From CAVQBC01 sp963848415 (GTDB lineage: Bacteria; Actinomycetota; Thermoleophilia; Solirubrobacterales; Solirubrobacteraceae): DNA of 64,000 nucleotides. The position numbers were made by a program, and so were the translations under genes. Of this stretch, positions 8,021 to 15,898 are shown piece by piece. The notes under the pieces were generated by a model. It had not been told where the DNA came from. It searched no databases and worked only from the letters and a program-made list of their open reading frames with translations. Positions within the stretch are counted from its first letter, which is position 1, and every line of letters begins with the position of its first letter. The DNA lies in assembly GCA_963848415.1 (NCBI GenBank), contig CAWKDN010000001.1, positions 3,168,535 through 3,232,534 of the forward strand. Direction: 5' to 3'.

Positions 8021-9523
8021 TCAGTCGATCACGACCCGCTTGGCCCAGCCCTTGGTCAGCTCCTTGGCCTCGCGCCAGCCGCCGTAGAGGTGCTCGCGGC
8101 GGTCCTCGGACATCTCGGGCTCGAAGACCTTGTCCTCCTTCCACAGCGCGCCGAGCTCCTGCTCGCCGGCCCACACGCCCGCGGCACCGCCGGCCACGAA
8201 GGCCGCGCCCAGCACCGTGGCCTCGGTGACCACCGGGCGCACGATCGGGACGCCCAGGATGTCGGCCGTGAACTGGCACAGGATGTCGTTGCCCACCGCG
8301 CCGCCGTCGATGCGCACTGAGGGGATCTCCACCTTGCCCGAGGCCGTCACCGCGTCGAAGGAGTCGCGCGTCTGGTAGGTCATCGACTCGAGTCCGGCGC
8401 GGATGATGTGGTTGCGGTTCGTGCCCGAGGACATGCCGACGATCGCGCCCCGCGCGTACATGTCCCAGTCCGGGGCGGCGAGGCCGGAGAACGCCGGGAC
8501 GAAGTAGACGCCCTGGGTGTCGGGCACCTGACCCGAGTACCACTCGGAGTCCGGCGAGGCGTGCAGCAGCTTGAGCTCGTCGCGCAGCCATTTGATCGTC
8601 TGCCCGGAGGAGTAGTTGACGCCCTCGACCTCGTAGGCGGTCGTCCCGCCGACCTTCCAGGCCGAGCTGGCGGTCAGGCCCTCGACCAGCACCGGCGCAC
8701 CGCCGCTGTTGACCACGAACACGCCCGCCGTGCCGTAGGTCATCTTGCACTGCCCCTCGGCGAAGCAGGCCTGGCCGTAGAGGCCGGCCTGCTGATCGCC
8801 CAGCGCGCTGCGGATCGGCACCGGGTGGCCCAGCACCGACTCCATGGTCCCGAACTCGCCGTCGGACGGGATGACCTCGGGCAGCAGCGAGGGCGGGATG
8901 CCGAACTGCTCGAGCAGCTCCTCGTCCCAGCGCTCCTCGTCGATGTTGAACAGCATCGTGCGCGCCGCGTTGGAGTGCTCGGTCACGTGGCGCTCGCGCT
9001 CGGTGAAGTTCCAGATCAGCCAGGTGTCGATCGTCCCCGCGAGCAGCTCGCCGCGCTCGGCCCGCTCGCGCGCGCCCTCGACGGTCTCCAGGATCCAGGC
9101 GATCTTCGACGCCGAGTAGTAGGCGTCGTTGAACAGGCCCGTCTTCGCGCGGATCGCGTCGTCGAGCCCCTCGTCGGCCCAGCGCTGGGACACCGCCGCC
9201 GACTGGCGCGATGACCACACGATCGCGTTGTAGAGCGGCTCGCCCGTCGCCTTGTCCCACACGAGCGCCGTCTCGCGCTGATTCGTCACGCCGGCCGCGG
9301 CGATGTCGCGCGGCGAGACCTGCGCGCGCTCGAGCGCGGTGGCGATCGTGTCGCGCTGGGCCCGCAGGATCTCCTTGGGATCGTGCTCGACCCAGCTGGG
9401 CCGCGGGTAGAGCTGGGTTATGTCCGACGTGGCCTGGCTGACCACGTTGGCTTGCTCGTCGAAGACAATAGTGCGGGCGCTCGTGGTGCCCTCGTCGATT
9501 CCGAGGATGTAGCTGGGGCTCAC
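8021..9523 (-). CDS. glpK: Glycerol kinase
   Basis: FGGY-family kinase (500 aa, the standard GlpK length) that phosphorylates glycerol to sn-glycerol-3-phosphate with ATP. The N-terminal phosphate loop is GIDEGTTSARTIVFD, the substrate region includes TNQRETALVW and NAIVWSSRQ, and DGGAVGNDILCQF marks the C-terminal ATP site. GTG 9523 is chosen over a longer in-frame N-terminus because a strong GGAGGAGGAG ribosome-binding site precedes it and because the protein then starts directly before the ATPase fold. It is the first gene of the minus-strand operon with the G1P dehydrogenase and HAD phosphatase. It is divergent from a second FGGY kinase; the 208-bp gap must hold both promoters. No glycerol facilitator gene is nearby. 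Confidence 0.96.
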   Translation of the reverse strand: MSPSYILGIDEGTTSARTIVFDEQANVVSQATSDITQLYPRPSWVEHDPKEILRAQRDTIATALERAQVSPRDIAAAGVTNQRETALVWDKATGEPLYNAIVWSSRQSAAVSQRWADEGLDDAIRAKTGLFNDAYYSASKIAWILETVEGARERAERGELLAGTIDTWLIWNFTERERHVTEHSNAARTMLFNIDEERWDEELLEQFGIPPSLLPEVIPSDGEFGTMESVLGHPVPIRSALGDQQAGLYGQACFAEGQCKMTYGTAGVFVVNSGGAPVLVEGLTASSAWKVGGTTAYEVEGVNYSSGQTIKWLRDELKLLHASPDSEWYSGQVPDTQGVYFVPAFSGLAAPDWDMYARGAIVGMSSGTNRNHIIRAGLESMTYQTRDSFDAVTASGKVEIPSVRIDGGAVGNDILCQFTADILGVPIVRPVVTEATVLGAAFVAGGAAGVWAGEQELGALWKEDKVFEPEMSEDRREHLYGGWREAKELTKGWAKRVVID

Positions 9524-9731
9524 TGCTCCTCCTCCGGTCGGGACAGTCGCCGCTTGCGTCGGCGTCATGAGGGAGTCGTACCTCGACCGCGGGCGGGGCA
9601 AGCCTCAGGAATCGCTGAAGTTTTCCCACGGACGCTTGACGAAGTGCACGACAGCGATACGGTCACGGGGCTGGAGGAGAGGCGGCCGCTGCCCGCGCAC
9701 CGGCCGGGGGACCTGACCGGGAGGAAACGAC

Positions 9732-11273
9732 ATGAGCGATCTCGTCATCGGCGTCGACTGCAGCACGACCGCGAGCAAGGCGATCGCCTGGGACCGCGAG
9801 GGCAAGGCGGTGGCCGAGGGCCGCGCGGACCTCGAGGAGATCCGGCCGACGCCGGCCGAGAGCGAGCAGGTGGCGGAGGGCTGGTGGGACGCCACCGTCG
9901 CCGCGCTCGAGCAGATCGTCCAGGAGACCGGCGCGGATCGCATCGCCGGGATCTGCATCACCCATCAGCGCGAGTCCTTCGCCCCGGTCGACGAGAACAA
10001 CCAGTCGCTGCGCAACGCGATCCTGTGGGACGACGCGCGGTCCGGCAAGCAACTCGACGAGCTGGGGGAGAAGTTCGGCCACGACGAGCTGCTGCGCCGC
10101 ACCGGGCGCAACCCGTCGCTCACGCAGGCGTTCCCGAAGCTGCTGTGGGTGGTCGAGCACGAGCCGGAGGTCGCCGAGCGCGCGCACAAGTTCGTCGACG
10201 CGCATGGCTACCTCGTCCAGCGCCTGACCGGCGAGTTCACGACCAGCCTCGCCTCCGCGGACTCCTTCGGCATCACCGACGTCGAGAAGGACGCGTGGGC
10301 CGAGGACCTGATCACCGGCATCGGCCTGCGCGCGGACCAGTTCTGCGACACGGTCAAGCCGGGCACGGTGATCGGCGAGGTCACGGCCGAGGCCGCCGAG
10401 GCGACCGGGCTGCCGGCCGGCATCCCCGTGGTCGCGGGCCTCGGCGACGGCCAGGCGGCGTGCCTCGGCGCCGGCGTGACCTCGCTCGACCGCGCCTATC
10501 TGAACCTCGGCACGGCGGTGACCGGCGGGCCGATCGAGACGAGCTACATCTCCGATCCCGCCTTCCGCACGCTCTACGCGGGCGCGCCGAACACCTTCCT
10601 GCTGGAGAGCGTGCTGCGCGGCGGGATGGCGACGATGACCTGGTTCATGCGCGAGTTCGGCGACTCGCTGGAGACGAAGGCGGACTTCGACGCCTACGAG
10701 GCCGCCGCGCGCAAGGTCGGCCCGGGTGCCGCCGGCCTGGTGCTCGTGCCCTACTGGAACAACGTCATGAACCCCTACTGGGACGGCACGGCGAGCGGCA
10801 TGATCGTCGGCTGGCACTGGGGCCACGACCGCGAGCACCTCTTCCGCGCCGTCGAGGAGGGCATCGCCTACGAGTTCCGGCTGGCCATGAACGGGATCGA
10901 GGCGGCCAGCGGCGAGCACATCGACGAGTACGTGATCCTCGGCGGCGGCTCGAACAGCTCGCTGTGGTGCCAGATCATGGCCGACGTGCTGGGCGCGGCC
11001 GTCGTGCGCGCCCACACCGTCGAGGCGACCAACCTCGGCGCCGGCATCCTCGGCGCCTACGGCGTCGGCTGGTATGACTCGGTCGAGGCGGCGGCGGAGG
11101 CGATGACCGACGTGGCCGAGCGCTTCGAGCCCGAGGAGCGCGCCGCGGCGGTCTACGAGCAGATCTTCGAGGACGTCTACAAGCCGCTCTACCCGGCCGT
11201 CCGCGAGCCGCTGCGGCGCCTGTCGGAGCTGCGCGACGCCTTCGGCGCGGAGCCGGCCGGCGTGGAGGGGTGA
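9732..11273 (+). CDS. FGGY-family carbohydrate kinase (xylulokinase-like)
   Basis: FGGY kinase of 513 aa. The N-terminal ATPase motif is GVDCSTTASKAIAWD, the substrate-side motif is THQRESF with ILWDDARSGK, and the C-terminal ADP site is YVILGGGSNSSLWCQIMADVLG near residue 405. The sequence differs clearly from the glycerol kinase next door and looks nearer to xylulokinase or erythritol-kinase-like members. A good GGGAGGAAACGAC leader precedes the ATG. The stop overlaps the start of a GpsA-like dehydrogenase by one base (TGATG), so the pair is cotranscribed. The likely job is to phosphorylate a polyol or ketose whose product the dehydrogenase then oxidises (inference). Confidence 0.9.
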   Translation: MSDLVIGVDCSTTASKAIAWDREGKAVAEGRADLEEIRPTPAESEQVAEGWWDATVAALEQIVQETGADRIAGICITHQRESFAPVDENNQSLRNAILWDDARSGKQLDELGEKFGHDELLRRTGRNPSLTQAFPKLLWVVEHEPEVAERAHKFVDAHGYLVQRLTGEFTTSLASADSFGITDVEKDAWAEDLITGIGLRADQFCDTVKPGTVIGEVTAEAAEATGLPAGIPVVAGLGDGQAACLGAGVTSLDRAYLNLGTAVTGGPIETSYISDPAFRTLYAGAPNTFLLESVLRGGMATMTWFMREFGDSLETKADFDAYEAAARKVGPGAAGLVLVPYWNNVMNPYWDGTASGMIVGWHWGHDREHLFRAVEEGIAYEFRLAMNGIEAASGEHIDEYVILGGGSNSSLWCQIMADVLGAAVVRAHTVEATNLGAGILGAYGVGWYDSVEAAAEAMTDVAERFEPEERAAAVYEQIFEDVYKPLYPAVREPLRRLSELRDAFGAEPAGVEG

Positions 11274-12337
11274 TGCCCGGCCGGGTCACGGTGCTCGGCG
11301 CGGGCGCGATGGGCTCGGCGCTGGCGACGCCGTTCAGGACGGCGGGCTGGGAGGTGCGCCTGTGGGGCACCTGGCTGGACGACCACCTGCTCGAGGCGTG
11401 CGCGGCCGGCTCGCCGCACCCGCGCACCGGCGTAGAGCTGGCGCCGGGCACCGAGCTCTTCGAGTCCGGGCGCCTGGACGAGGCGCTCGACGGCGCCGAC
11501 GTCAGCGTGCTCGCAGTCGCCTCGGTCGGGGTGCTCGAGGTCGCCCGCCTCGCGCTGGCGGGCGTCGCGAAGAGCCGCGCGCTGCTGCTGACCAGCAAGG
11601 GCTTCGCGCCCGACGAGGCGGGCCGGGTGCGGCTGCTGCCCGACGCGCTGCGCGAGCTGGCCGCCGCGCAGGACGCCGACCTGCCGCCGATCGTCGCCGT
11701 CGGCGGGCCGTGCAAGGCCAACGAGGTGGCGGCCGACCGCTGGACGGCGACCATCTTCGGCTGCCGCGAGCTGGCGGTGGCCGAGGAGTCGGCGCGCTCG
11801 CTGGGCACGGCCGCCTACCGCGCCGAGGCCACCGACGACGAGACCGGCGTGGAGATCTGCGCGCCGATGAAGAACGTCTACGCGATCGCCCTCGGGCTCG
11901 CCGACGGGCTCGAGGAGCGCCACGGCGAGCCCTTCCACGACCTCAAGGCCGCGACCTTCGCCCAGGCGGTGCGCGAGCTGATGCTGCTGGCCGAGATGAC
12001 CGGCGGGCGCCCGGAGACGGCGATCGGGCTCGCCGGGGTCGGTGACCTCGAGGTCACGGGGCTCTCCGGCCGCAACAAGGTCTACGGGGTGCGGATCGGC
12101 CGCGGCGAGGCGGCCTCCGCGGCGCTCGAGGCGATGATCGCCGCCGAGCAGACCGTGGAGGGCGTGCCCGCCGCGCGCCTGGCGAAGGACCTCGTCGATC
12201 AGCGCGACGCCGGCGCCTGGTCGTCGCTGCCGCTGCTGGCCGCGATCCTCGCAGTGCTCGACGACGCGCCCGACCCGGTCGGCCGCGTCGTCGAGGCCGT
12301 GCTGCCGGGGCGCTCGGAGGTGCCGGCGGGGCGCTGA
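11273..12337 (+). CDS. NAD(P)-dependent glycerol-3-phosphate dehydrogenase-like protein (GpsA family)
   Basis: GpsA-family dehydrogenase (354 aa). The Rossmann motif is VLGAGAMGSALATPF at the N-terminus. GGPCKANEVAADR near residue 145 corresponds to the family GPSxAxE segment, EICAPMKNVYAIALGLADGL near 200 carries the conserved catalytic Lys, and GLAGVGDLEVTGLSGRNKVYG near 250 corresponds to the family GxGDLxLT signature. Start ATG 11273 overlaps the kinase stop, and GGAGGGG lies just before it. Placement after an FGGY kinase rather than with lipid genes suggests a catabolic polyol-phosphate role instead of, or as well as, phospholipid G3P synthesis; this is inference. It is convergent with the MOSC gene across a strong hairpin. 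Confidence 0.88.
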   Translation: MPGRVTVLGAGAMGSALATPFRTAGWEVRLWGTWLDDHLLEACAAGSPHPRTGVELAPGTELFESGRLDEALDGADVSVLAVASVGVLEVARLALAGVAKSRALLLTSKGFAPDEAGRVRLLPDALRELAAAQDADLPPIVAVGGPCKANEVAADRWTATIFGCRELAVAEESARSLGTAAYRAEATDDETGVEICAPMKNVYAIALGLADGLEERHGEPFHDLKAATFAQAVRELMLLAEMTGGRPETAIGLAGVGDLEVTGLSGRNKVYGVRIGRGEAASAALEAMIAAEQTVEGVPAARLAKDLVDQRDAGAWSSLPLLAAILAVLDDAPDPVGRVVEAVLPGRSEVPAGR

Positions 12338-12340
12338 ATC

Positions 12341-12390
12341 AGTGATTCCGCGGCCGCGCCGCCAGGCGGTCGTGGGGTCGTGGAATCACT
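12341..12390. terminator. Long bidirectional hairpin between convergent genes
   Basis: Arms AGTGATTCC (12341-12349) and GGAATCACT (12382-12390) pair perfectly, and six more pairs including two G-T wobbles extend the stem to 15 bp. The loop is 20 nt. It sits 3 nt after each of the two convergent stops, so it can serve both strands. Confidence 0.7.
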
Positions 12391-12393
12391 CAT

Positions 12394-13107
12394 CTAGGCC
12401 GCCGGTGTGACGGTCTCCCCGACGCGGACGACGCCGGGCTTGGACACCAGCCCGCCGACCGCCAGGCAGGCGTCACGCTCGCGGGCGATCGCGCGCATGA
12501 CCTGGAGGTCGCGCTCGAGCCCGTCCGGCTGGGCGCGGGTGGTCATCACGCAGCGCTCGATGCGCTGGCCGACGTCGACCACGGCGTCGCCGAGCGTGAC
12601 GCTCGTGCCCACCAGCGCGTCCTCGCCCTCGCCCTCGACGAGCACGTTGGAGCGGAAGCGCCGCCGGTCCCAGTCGCCGATGGTCGCGGTCGACACGAGC
12701 GAGACGCGCACGCTGGCGGAGTCGTGGAAGGCGCCGCCCGCGCCCTCGAACGGCGCCCATTCGGCCGCCTCCTGCTCGAAGTCCACCGGGTTCTCGAAGG
12801 TCATGGCCGGATCGCGCTCGCCGGAGCGCAGCCGCACCGGCTTGCCGAGCCAGGCCGAGAGCGCGTCGTCGTCCTCCGCGGTCGACCCGTCTGGCAGCGT
12901 GATCGTCACCCCGCCGTCGTCCTTCAGGCTCGCCGAGGCGAACAACAGCTCGGGCACGCGCCGGGCGGTCAGGCCGAACCCGGTCTCGACGTCGTAGATG
13001 GCGTAGCGCCGGTCCCCCTCGAAGCCGTCGGGGGTGACCGCCACCTGGTCGAGCTGCTCGCCCTGGAGCGACTTGACCGGGTAGCGCCAGAGCTCTCTGA
13101 TCCGCAT
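12394..13107 (-). CDS. MOSC domain-containing protein
   Basis: MOSC protein (237 aa) with an N-terminal beta-barrel (residues 1-90, opening MRIRELWRYPVKSLQGEQL) and a C-terminal MOSC domain. The conserved Cys is in IERCVMTTRAQPDGLERD near residue 187, the site thought to bind the molybdenum cofactor in mARC-type MOSC proteins. Such proteins act as Mo-dependent reductases of N-hydroxylated compounds or as cofactor carriers. The ATG start has no ribosome-binding site, but TAGCGT lies 7 nt upstream (13115-13120), suggesting its own leaderless transcript although the VOC gene ends just before it on the same strand. Confidence 0.9.
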   Translation of the reverse strand: MRIRELWRYPVKSLQGEQLDQVAVTPDGFEGDRRYAIYDVETGFGLTARRVPELLFASASLKDDGGVTITLPDGSTAEDDDALSAWLGKPVRLRSGERDPAMTFENPVDFEQEAAEWAPFEGAGGAFHDSASVRVSLVSTATIGDWDRRRFRSNVLVEGEGEDALVGTSVTLGDAVVDVGQRIERCVMTTRAQPDGLERDLQVMRAIARERDACLAVGGLVSKPGVVRVGETVTPAA

Positions 13108-13122
13108 GCCCGGAACGCTACT

Positions 13123-13497
13123 TCACGCGTTGTTCCCGATCGGCGCGTAGCGGTGGTGGAGCATCAGGTGGTTGCCCTCGGTGTCGGCGAAGAAGGCCAT
13201 GTGGCAGACGCCGGTGTCCAGCGTGTCGCCGAAGAAGCTCACGCCCTTCTCCTCGAGCGCCTTGCGAGCCGCGCCGACGTCCTCGACGCCGAGCGGCAGC
13301 GGATTGCCCTGCTGGGCGACGAACGGCATGCCCTGCTGCTCGGGGGCCCATACGCCGATGCAGGTGTCGCCGGCCCAGAACTCGTACTCGGCGTGCTCGT
13401 CGCGCGGCAGGCCGAGGATGTCGCGGTAGAACTCGCGCGCGCGGTCGGCGTCCTGCGCGGGGATCCCGATGAAGTCGACTCGCTTGATCTCGCTCAT
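13123..13497 (-). CDS. VOC (glyoxalase/bleomycin resistance) family protein
   Basis: Small vicinal-oxygen-chelate fold protein (124 aa). Two beta-alpha-beta-beta-beta modules are visible: VDFIGIPAQDADRAREFYRDILG at the N-terminus, and CHMAFFADTEGNHLMLHHRY at the C-terminus, which contains the usual DTEGN turn and a metal-binding His/Glu pattern. Such proteins range from lyases and dioxygenases to resistance proteins, so no substrate is proposed. ATG 13497 has an AGGGA ribosome-binding site. It is divergent from the HNH gene; the SOS-like box lies 68 nt upstream of its start, so co-control is possible but less likely than for the HNH gene. Confidence 0.88.
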   Translation of the reverse strand: MSEIKRVDFIGIPAQDADRAREFYRDILGLPRDEHAEYEFWAGDTCIGVWAPEQQGMPFVAQQGNPLPLGVEDVGAARKALEEKGVSFFGDTLDTGVCHMAFFADTEGNHLMLHHRYAPIGNNA

Positions 13498-13564
13498 GGT
13501 CCCTGGGTGCCCGTCGCGACGGCGGGAAAACGCTCCGTCCCGCGCCGCCTTTCCGTCCGATACA

Positions 13565-13578
13565 CGAACTAGTGTTCG
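13565..13578 (+). promoter_or_regulatory. LexA-type SOS box over the HNH gene promoter
   Basis: CGAAC-TAGT-GTTCG matches the CGAAC-N4-GTTCG LexA box of Gram-positive and actinobacterial LexA. The spacer supplies a TAGTGT hexamer (13570-13575) that is exactly 7 nt from the HNH ATG, the same distance as the presumed -10 boxes of other genes here. LexA bound to this site would cover the presumed -10 box. Confidence 0.72.
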
Positions 13579-13582
13579 GGTC

Positions 13583-14257
13583 ATGGAACGACGGTGGCTG
13601 GAGCGAGAACTCGGCGCCGGTCGCTCCATCGAGTCGATCGCCCGCGAGGCCGGCAAGCACCCGTCCACCGTGGGTTACTGGGTCGACAAGCACGGGCTGA
13701 CCTCGACGTTCGCCGCTCGCTTCGCCGCGAAGGGCGGCGTCGACCGCCAGCGCTTGCTCGAGCTGGTCGAGGCCGGCATGACCCTGCAGCAGATGAGCGC
13801 CGAGCTGGGTCTCGGTTCGGCGGCGGTGCGGCACTGGATGCGCCGGTACGGGCTGAAGACGGCCCGGGCCCGTCGTCGTGCCGAGCGCGTCGCCGATGAG
13901 CGACAGATCCTCCGCGAGTGCGTCCGGCATGGCTACACGCTGTTCGTACGCAGCGGCCGCGGCGGCCGCGTCCGTTGCAGGCTCTGCCGCGTCGAGGCCG
14001 TGTCCGCCCGTAGGCGCCGCGTCAAGCAAGCGCTCATCGAGGAAGCCGGGGGCTGTTGCCGGCTCTGCGGCTACGACCGCCTCCCGCGGGCGTTGGCGTT
14101 CCATCACGTGGATCCGGCGACGAAGTCCTTCGGCCTGGCGACCCAGGGCATTGCCCGCTCGCTGGAGAAGGCCCGTGAGGAGGTGCGCAAGTGCGTCCTG
14201 CTTTGCGCCAACTGCCACGCAGAGGTCGAGGACGGTGTCGCTACTATTCCGCGGTGA
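13583..14257 (+). CDS. HNH endonuclease with N-terminal helix-turn-helix domains
   Basis: A 224-aa protein with two tandem helix-turn-helix-like segments, GRSIESIAREAGKHPSTVGY (residues about 12-31) and MTLQQMSAELGLGSAAVRHW (near 67-86), then a basic linker and a C-terminal HNH nuclease. The nuclease shows CRLCGYDRL near residue 156, LAFHHVDPATKSF near 172 and CVLLCANCHAEVEDG near 205, giving His catalytic residues and a CxxC pair of zinc ligands on each side. A further CRLC pair precedes it. ATG 13583 fits the SOS box and a presumed -10 box 7 nt upstream, with no Shine-Dalgarno. Induction after DNA damage is predicted. It might be a homing-type or repair-linked nuclease; the target is unknown. 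tRNA-Asn follows 25 nt downstream. Confidence 0.88.
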   Translation: MERRWLERELGAGRSIESIAREAGKHPSTVGYWVDKHGLTSTFAARFAAKGGVDRQRLLELVEAGMTLQQMSAELGLGSAAVRHWMRRYGLKTARARRRAERVADERQILRECVRHGYTLFVRSGRGGRVRCRLCRVEAVSARRRRVKQALIEEAGGCCRLCGYDRLPRALAFHHVDPATKSFGLATQGIARSLEKAREEVRKCVLLCANCHAEVEDGVATIPR

Positions 14258-14282
14258 CCGGCCGTCGCACCGGCCGATACGG

Positions 14283-14355
14283 TCGGGGGTAATTCAATCG
14301 GCAGAATGCTCGGCTGTTAACCGAGTCGTTGTGGGTTCGAGTCCCACCCCCCGAG
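14283..14355 (+). tRNA. tRNA-Asn (GTT)
   Basis: The cloverleaf is complete: acceptor TCGGGGG/CCCCCGA with G discriminator, anticodon stem CTCGG/CCGAG with loop CTGTTAA, and T arm GTGGG-TTCGAGT-CCCAC. The anticodon GTT is at 14316-14318. CCA is not encoded. Confidence 0.96.
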
Positions 14356-14386
14356 CTCAGGTGGATCGCCCGACTGCGGCGCTCGG

Positions 14387-14686
14387 ATGAGCGGCGGCGG
14401 CGCCCCTCGAGGTCGTGCAGGCGTGGCAAGCGGCGGTCAACGCGGGTGCCGCCGACCGGGTTCGAGCGCTGTCGGCGGCGGAGATCGAGGTCACCGGGCC
14501 GCGCGGCACAGCGCGCCTGCTCGCTGGGTGGAGCCGGCGACGGGTGCCGAGCAGGGCCGCGCCGTCGTCGCCACGCACTTTCGGGTGCGGGATGGCCTGA
14601 TCGCCCGCGTGGCGCACTACGGCGACACGGCCGCCGCCGTCGCGGCGGCCGGGCTGCGGCCCTCGGACGAAGTCATCGGCGCGTAG
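14387..14686 (+). pseudogene. Broken SnoaL/NTF2-like protein gene
   Basis: Pieces of one small NTF2-like (SnoaL) protein lie in different frames. From about 14403 to 14530 the frame encodes LEVVQAWQAAVNAG and IEVTGPRGTARLLAG, the typical first helix and strand. From 14525 to the stop at 14684 another frame encodes EPATGAEQGRAVVATHFRVR and DGLIARVAHYGD, the typical last two strands. The middle 25-30 residues of the fold are missing, and the ATG at 14387 is in a third relation to the first piece, so at least two frame changes and a deletion are needed. It lies 31 nt after tRNA-Asn. No function remains likely. Confidence 0.65.
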
Positions 14687-14741
14687 TCCGCCCGCACCAG
14701 GGCAGGGCCCGGCCGACGCCGCTAATCTGTACATTGTCGAT

Positions 14742-14759
14742 CCGATCAATCGGTATTCT
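14742..14759 (+). promoter_or_regulatory. Operator-like palindrome and -10 box upstream of the sulfate transporter operon
   Basis: CCGATCAATCGG (14742-14753) is a palindrome with 5-bp arms directly joined to TATTCT (14754-14759), a likely -10. The surroundings are much AT-richer than the rest of the window. The site is 110 nt before the substrate-binding protein gene. The Rrf2 regulator at the end of the operon is the obvious candidate to bind it (inference). Confidence 0.5.
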
Positions 14760-14868
14760 CTCGATCGACTTGGGGGTCAGGGCGACGCGGCGGTGACGGT
14801 CACCGGCGCGGGCGCCGGCTCCCGAGCGACGTGACCGCTCCCCACTGCCACCCCTCGGAGACCTCCCC

Positions 14869-15888
14869 ATGAGACGACGCCTGACCGCCCTGCTCGCCCT
14901 CCCGCTGATCGCGGTCGCGGTCGTCGCCTGCGGCGGCCCGGCCGAGAGCGAGGACGCCGGCACCGCCTCGGGCGACGCCCAGCGGTTGTCGCTTGTCGCC
15001 TACTCCACGCCCAAGGAGGCCTACGCCGAGCTGATCCCGGCCTTCCAGAAGACCGGGCAGGGCGAGGGCGTCGAGTTCGACCAGTCCTACGGCTCCTCGG
15101 GCGACCAGTCGCGCGCGGTCGAGGCCGGGCTGCCGGCCGACGTGGTGGCCCTGTCGCTCGCGCCCGACGTCGACAAGCTCGTCGAGCCGGGCCTCGTGCA
15201 GGCCGACTGGGCCAAGGACGCCTACGACGGCTTCGTGACCAACTCGGTCGTCGTCTTCGCCGTGCGCAAGGGCAACCCGAAGAACATCAAGACGTGGGAC
15301 GACCTCGCAGAGGACGGCGTCGAGGTCATCACCCCGAACCCGTTCAGCTCGGGCGGCGCGAAGTGGAACCTGATGGCGGCCTACGGGGCCAAGCTCGAGC
15401 AGGGCGCCTCGCCGCAGCAGGCGCTCGACTACCTCAAGCAGGTGCTCGCCAACACGCCGGTCCAGGACAAGTCGGCCCGCGAGGCGCTGCAGACCTTCTC
15501 GGGCGGCAAGGGCGACGTGCTGCTCGCCTACGAGAACGAGGCGCTGACCGCCCAGGAGAAGGGCCAGGACATCGACTACGTGGTCCCGGACGAGACGATC
15601 CTGATCGAGAACCCCGTGGCGGTCACGACGGAGTCCAAGGCGCCGGACAAGGCGCGGGCGTTCGTCGACTGGCTGCGCGAGCCCGAGGCCCAGAAGATCT
15701 TCGCCGACAAGGGCTACCGGTCCGTGCGCGAGGAGCTCGTCGACGAGCAGAAGTACCCGACCCCGTCGGGCCTGTTCGAGATCGACAAGTTCGGCGGCTG
15801 GGAGAAGGTCAACGCCGAGTTCTTCGATCCGGACAAGGGCTCGGTGGCGAAGATCGAGCGCGAGCTCGGGGTGTCCACTGCGAAGTAA
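14869..15888 (+). CDS. sbp: Sulfate/thiosulfate ABC transporter substrate-binding lipoprotein
   Basis: Periplasmic-type binding protein of the Sbp/CysP family (339 aa) that delivers sulfate or thiosulfate to the CysTWA permease. The N-terminus is a lipoprotein signal: RRR, a hydrophobic stretch and the lipobox VVAC with Cys at residue 23, so it should be membrane-anchored outside the cell. The family signature is seen in SYGSSGDQSRAVEAGLPADV near residue 64, NPKNIKTWDDL near 135 and TPNPFSSGGAKWNLMAAYG near 155. It is the first gene of an operon continuing through cysT, cysW, cysA and an Rrf2 regulator, with gaps of 1-11 nt. Confidence 0.95.
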   Translation: MRRRLTALLALPLIAVAVVACGGPAESEDAGTASGDAQRLSLVAYSTPKEAYAELIPAFQKTGQGEGVEFDQSYGSSGDQSRAVEAGLPADVVALSLAPDVDKLVEPGLVQADWAKDAYDGFVTNSVVVFAVRKGNPKNIKTWDDLAEDGVEVITPNPFSSGGAKWNLMAAYGAKLEQGASPQQALDYLKQVLANTPVQDKSAREALQTFSGGKGDVLLAYENEALTAQEKGQDIDYVVPDETILIENPVAVTTESKAPDKARAFVDWLREPEAQKIFADKGYRSVREELVDEQKYPTPSGLFEIDKFGGWEKVNAEFFDPDKGSVAKIERELGVSTAK

Positions 15889-15898
15889 AACGTCATCC

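Noticed and set aside
13583..14700. Integrative mobile element at tRNA-Asn
   Set aside because: No integrase, no replication or transfer gene and no visible repeat of the tRNA 3' end; an HNH gene and one broken gene are not enough.
14690..14868. SAM or other riboswitch before the sulfate transporter operon
   Set aside because: No kink-turn, conserved core or terminator pair can be found; the short AT-rich palindrome looks like a protein operator.
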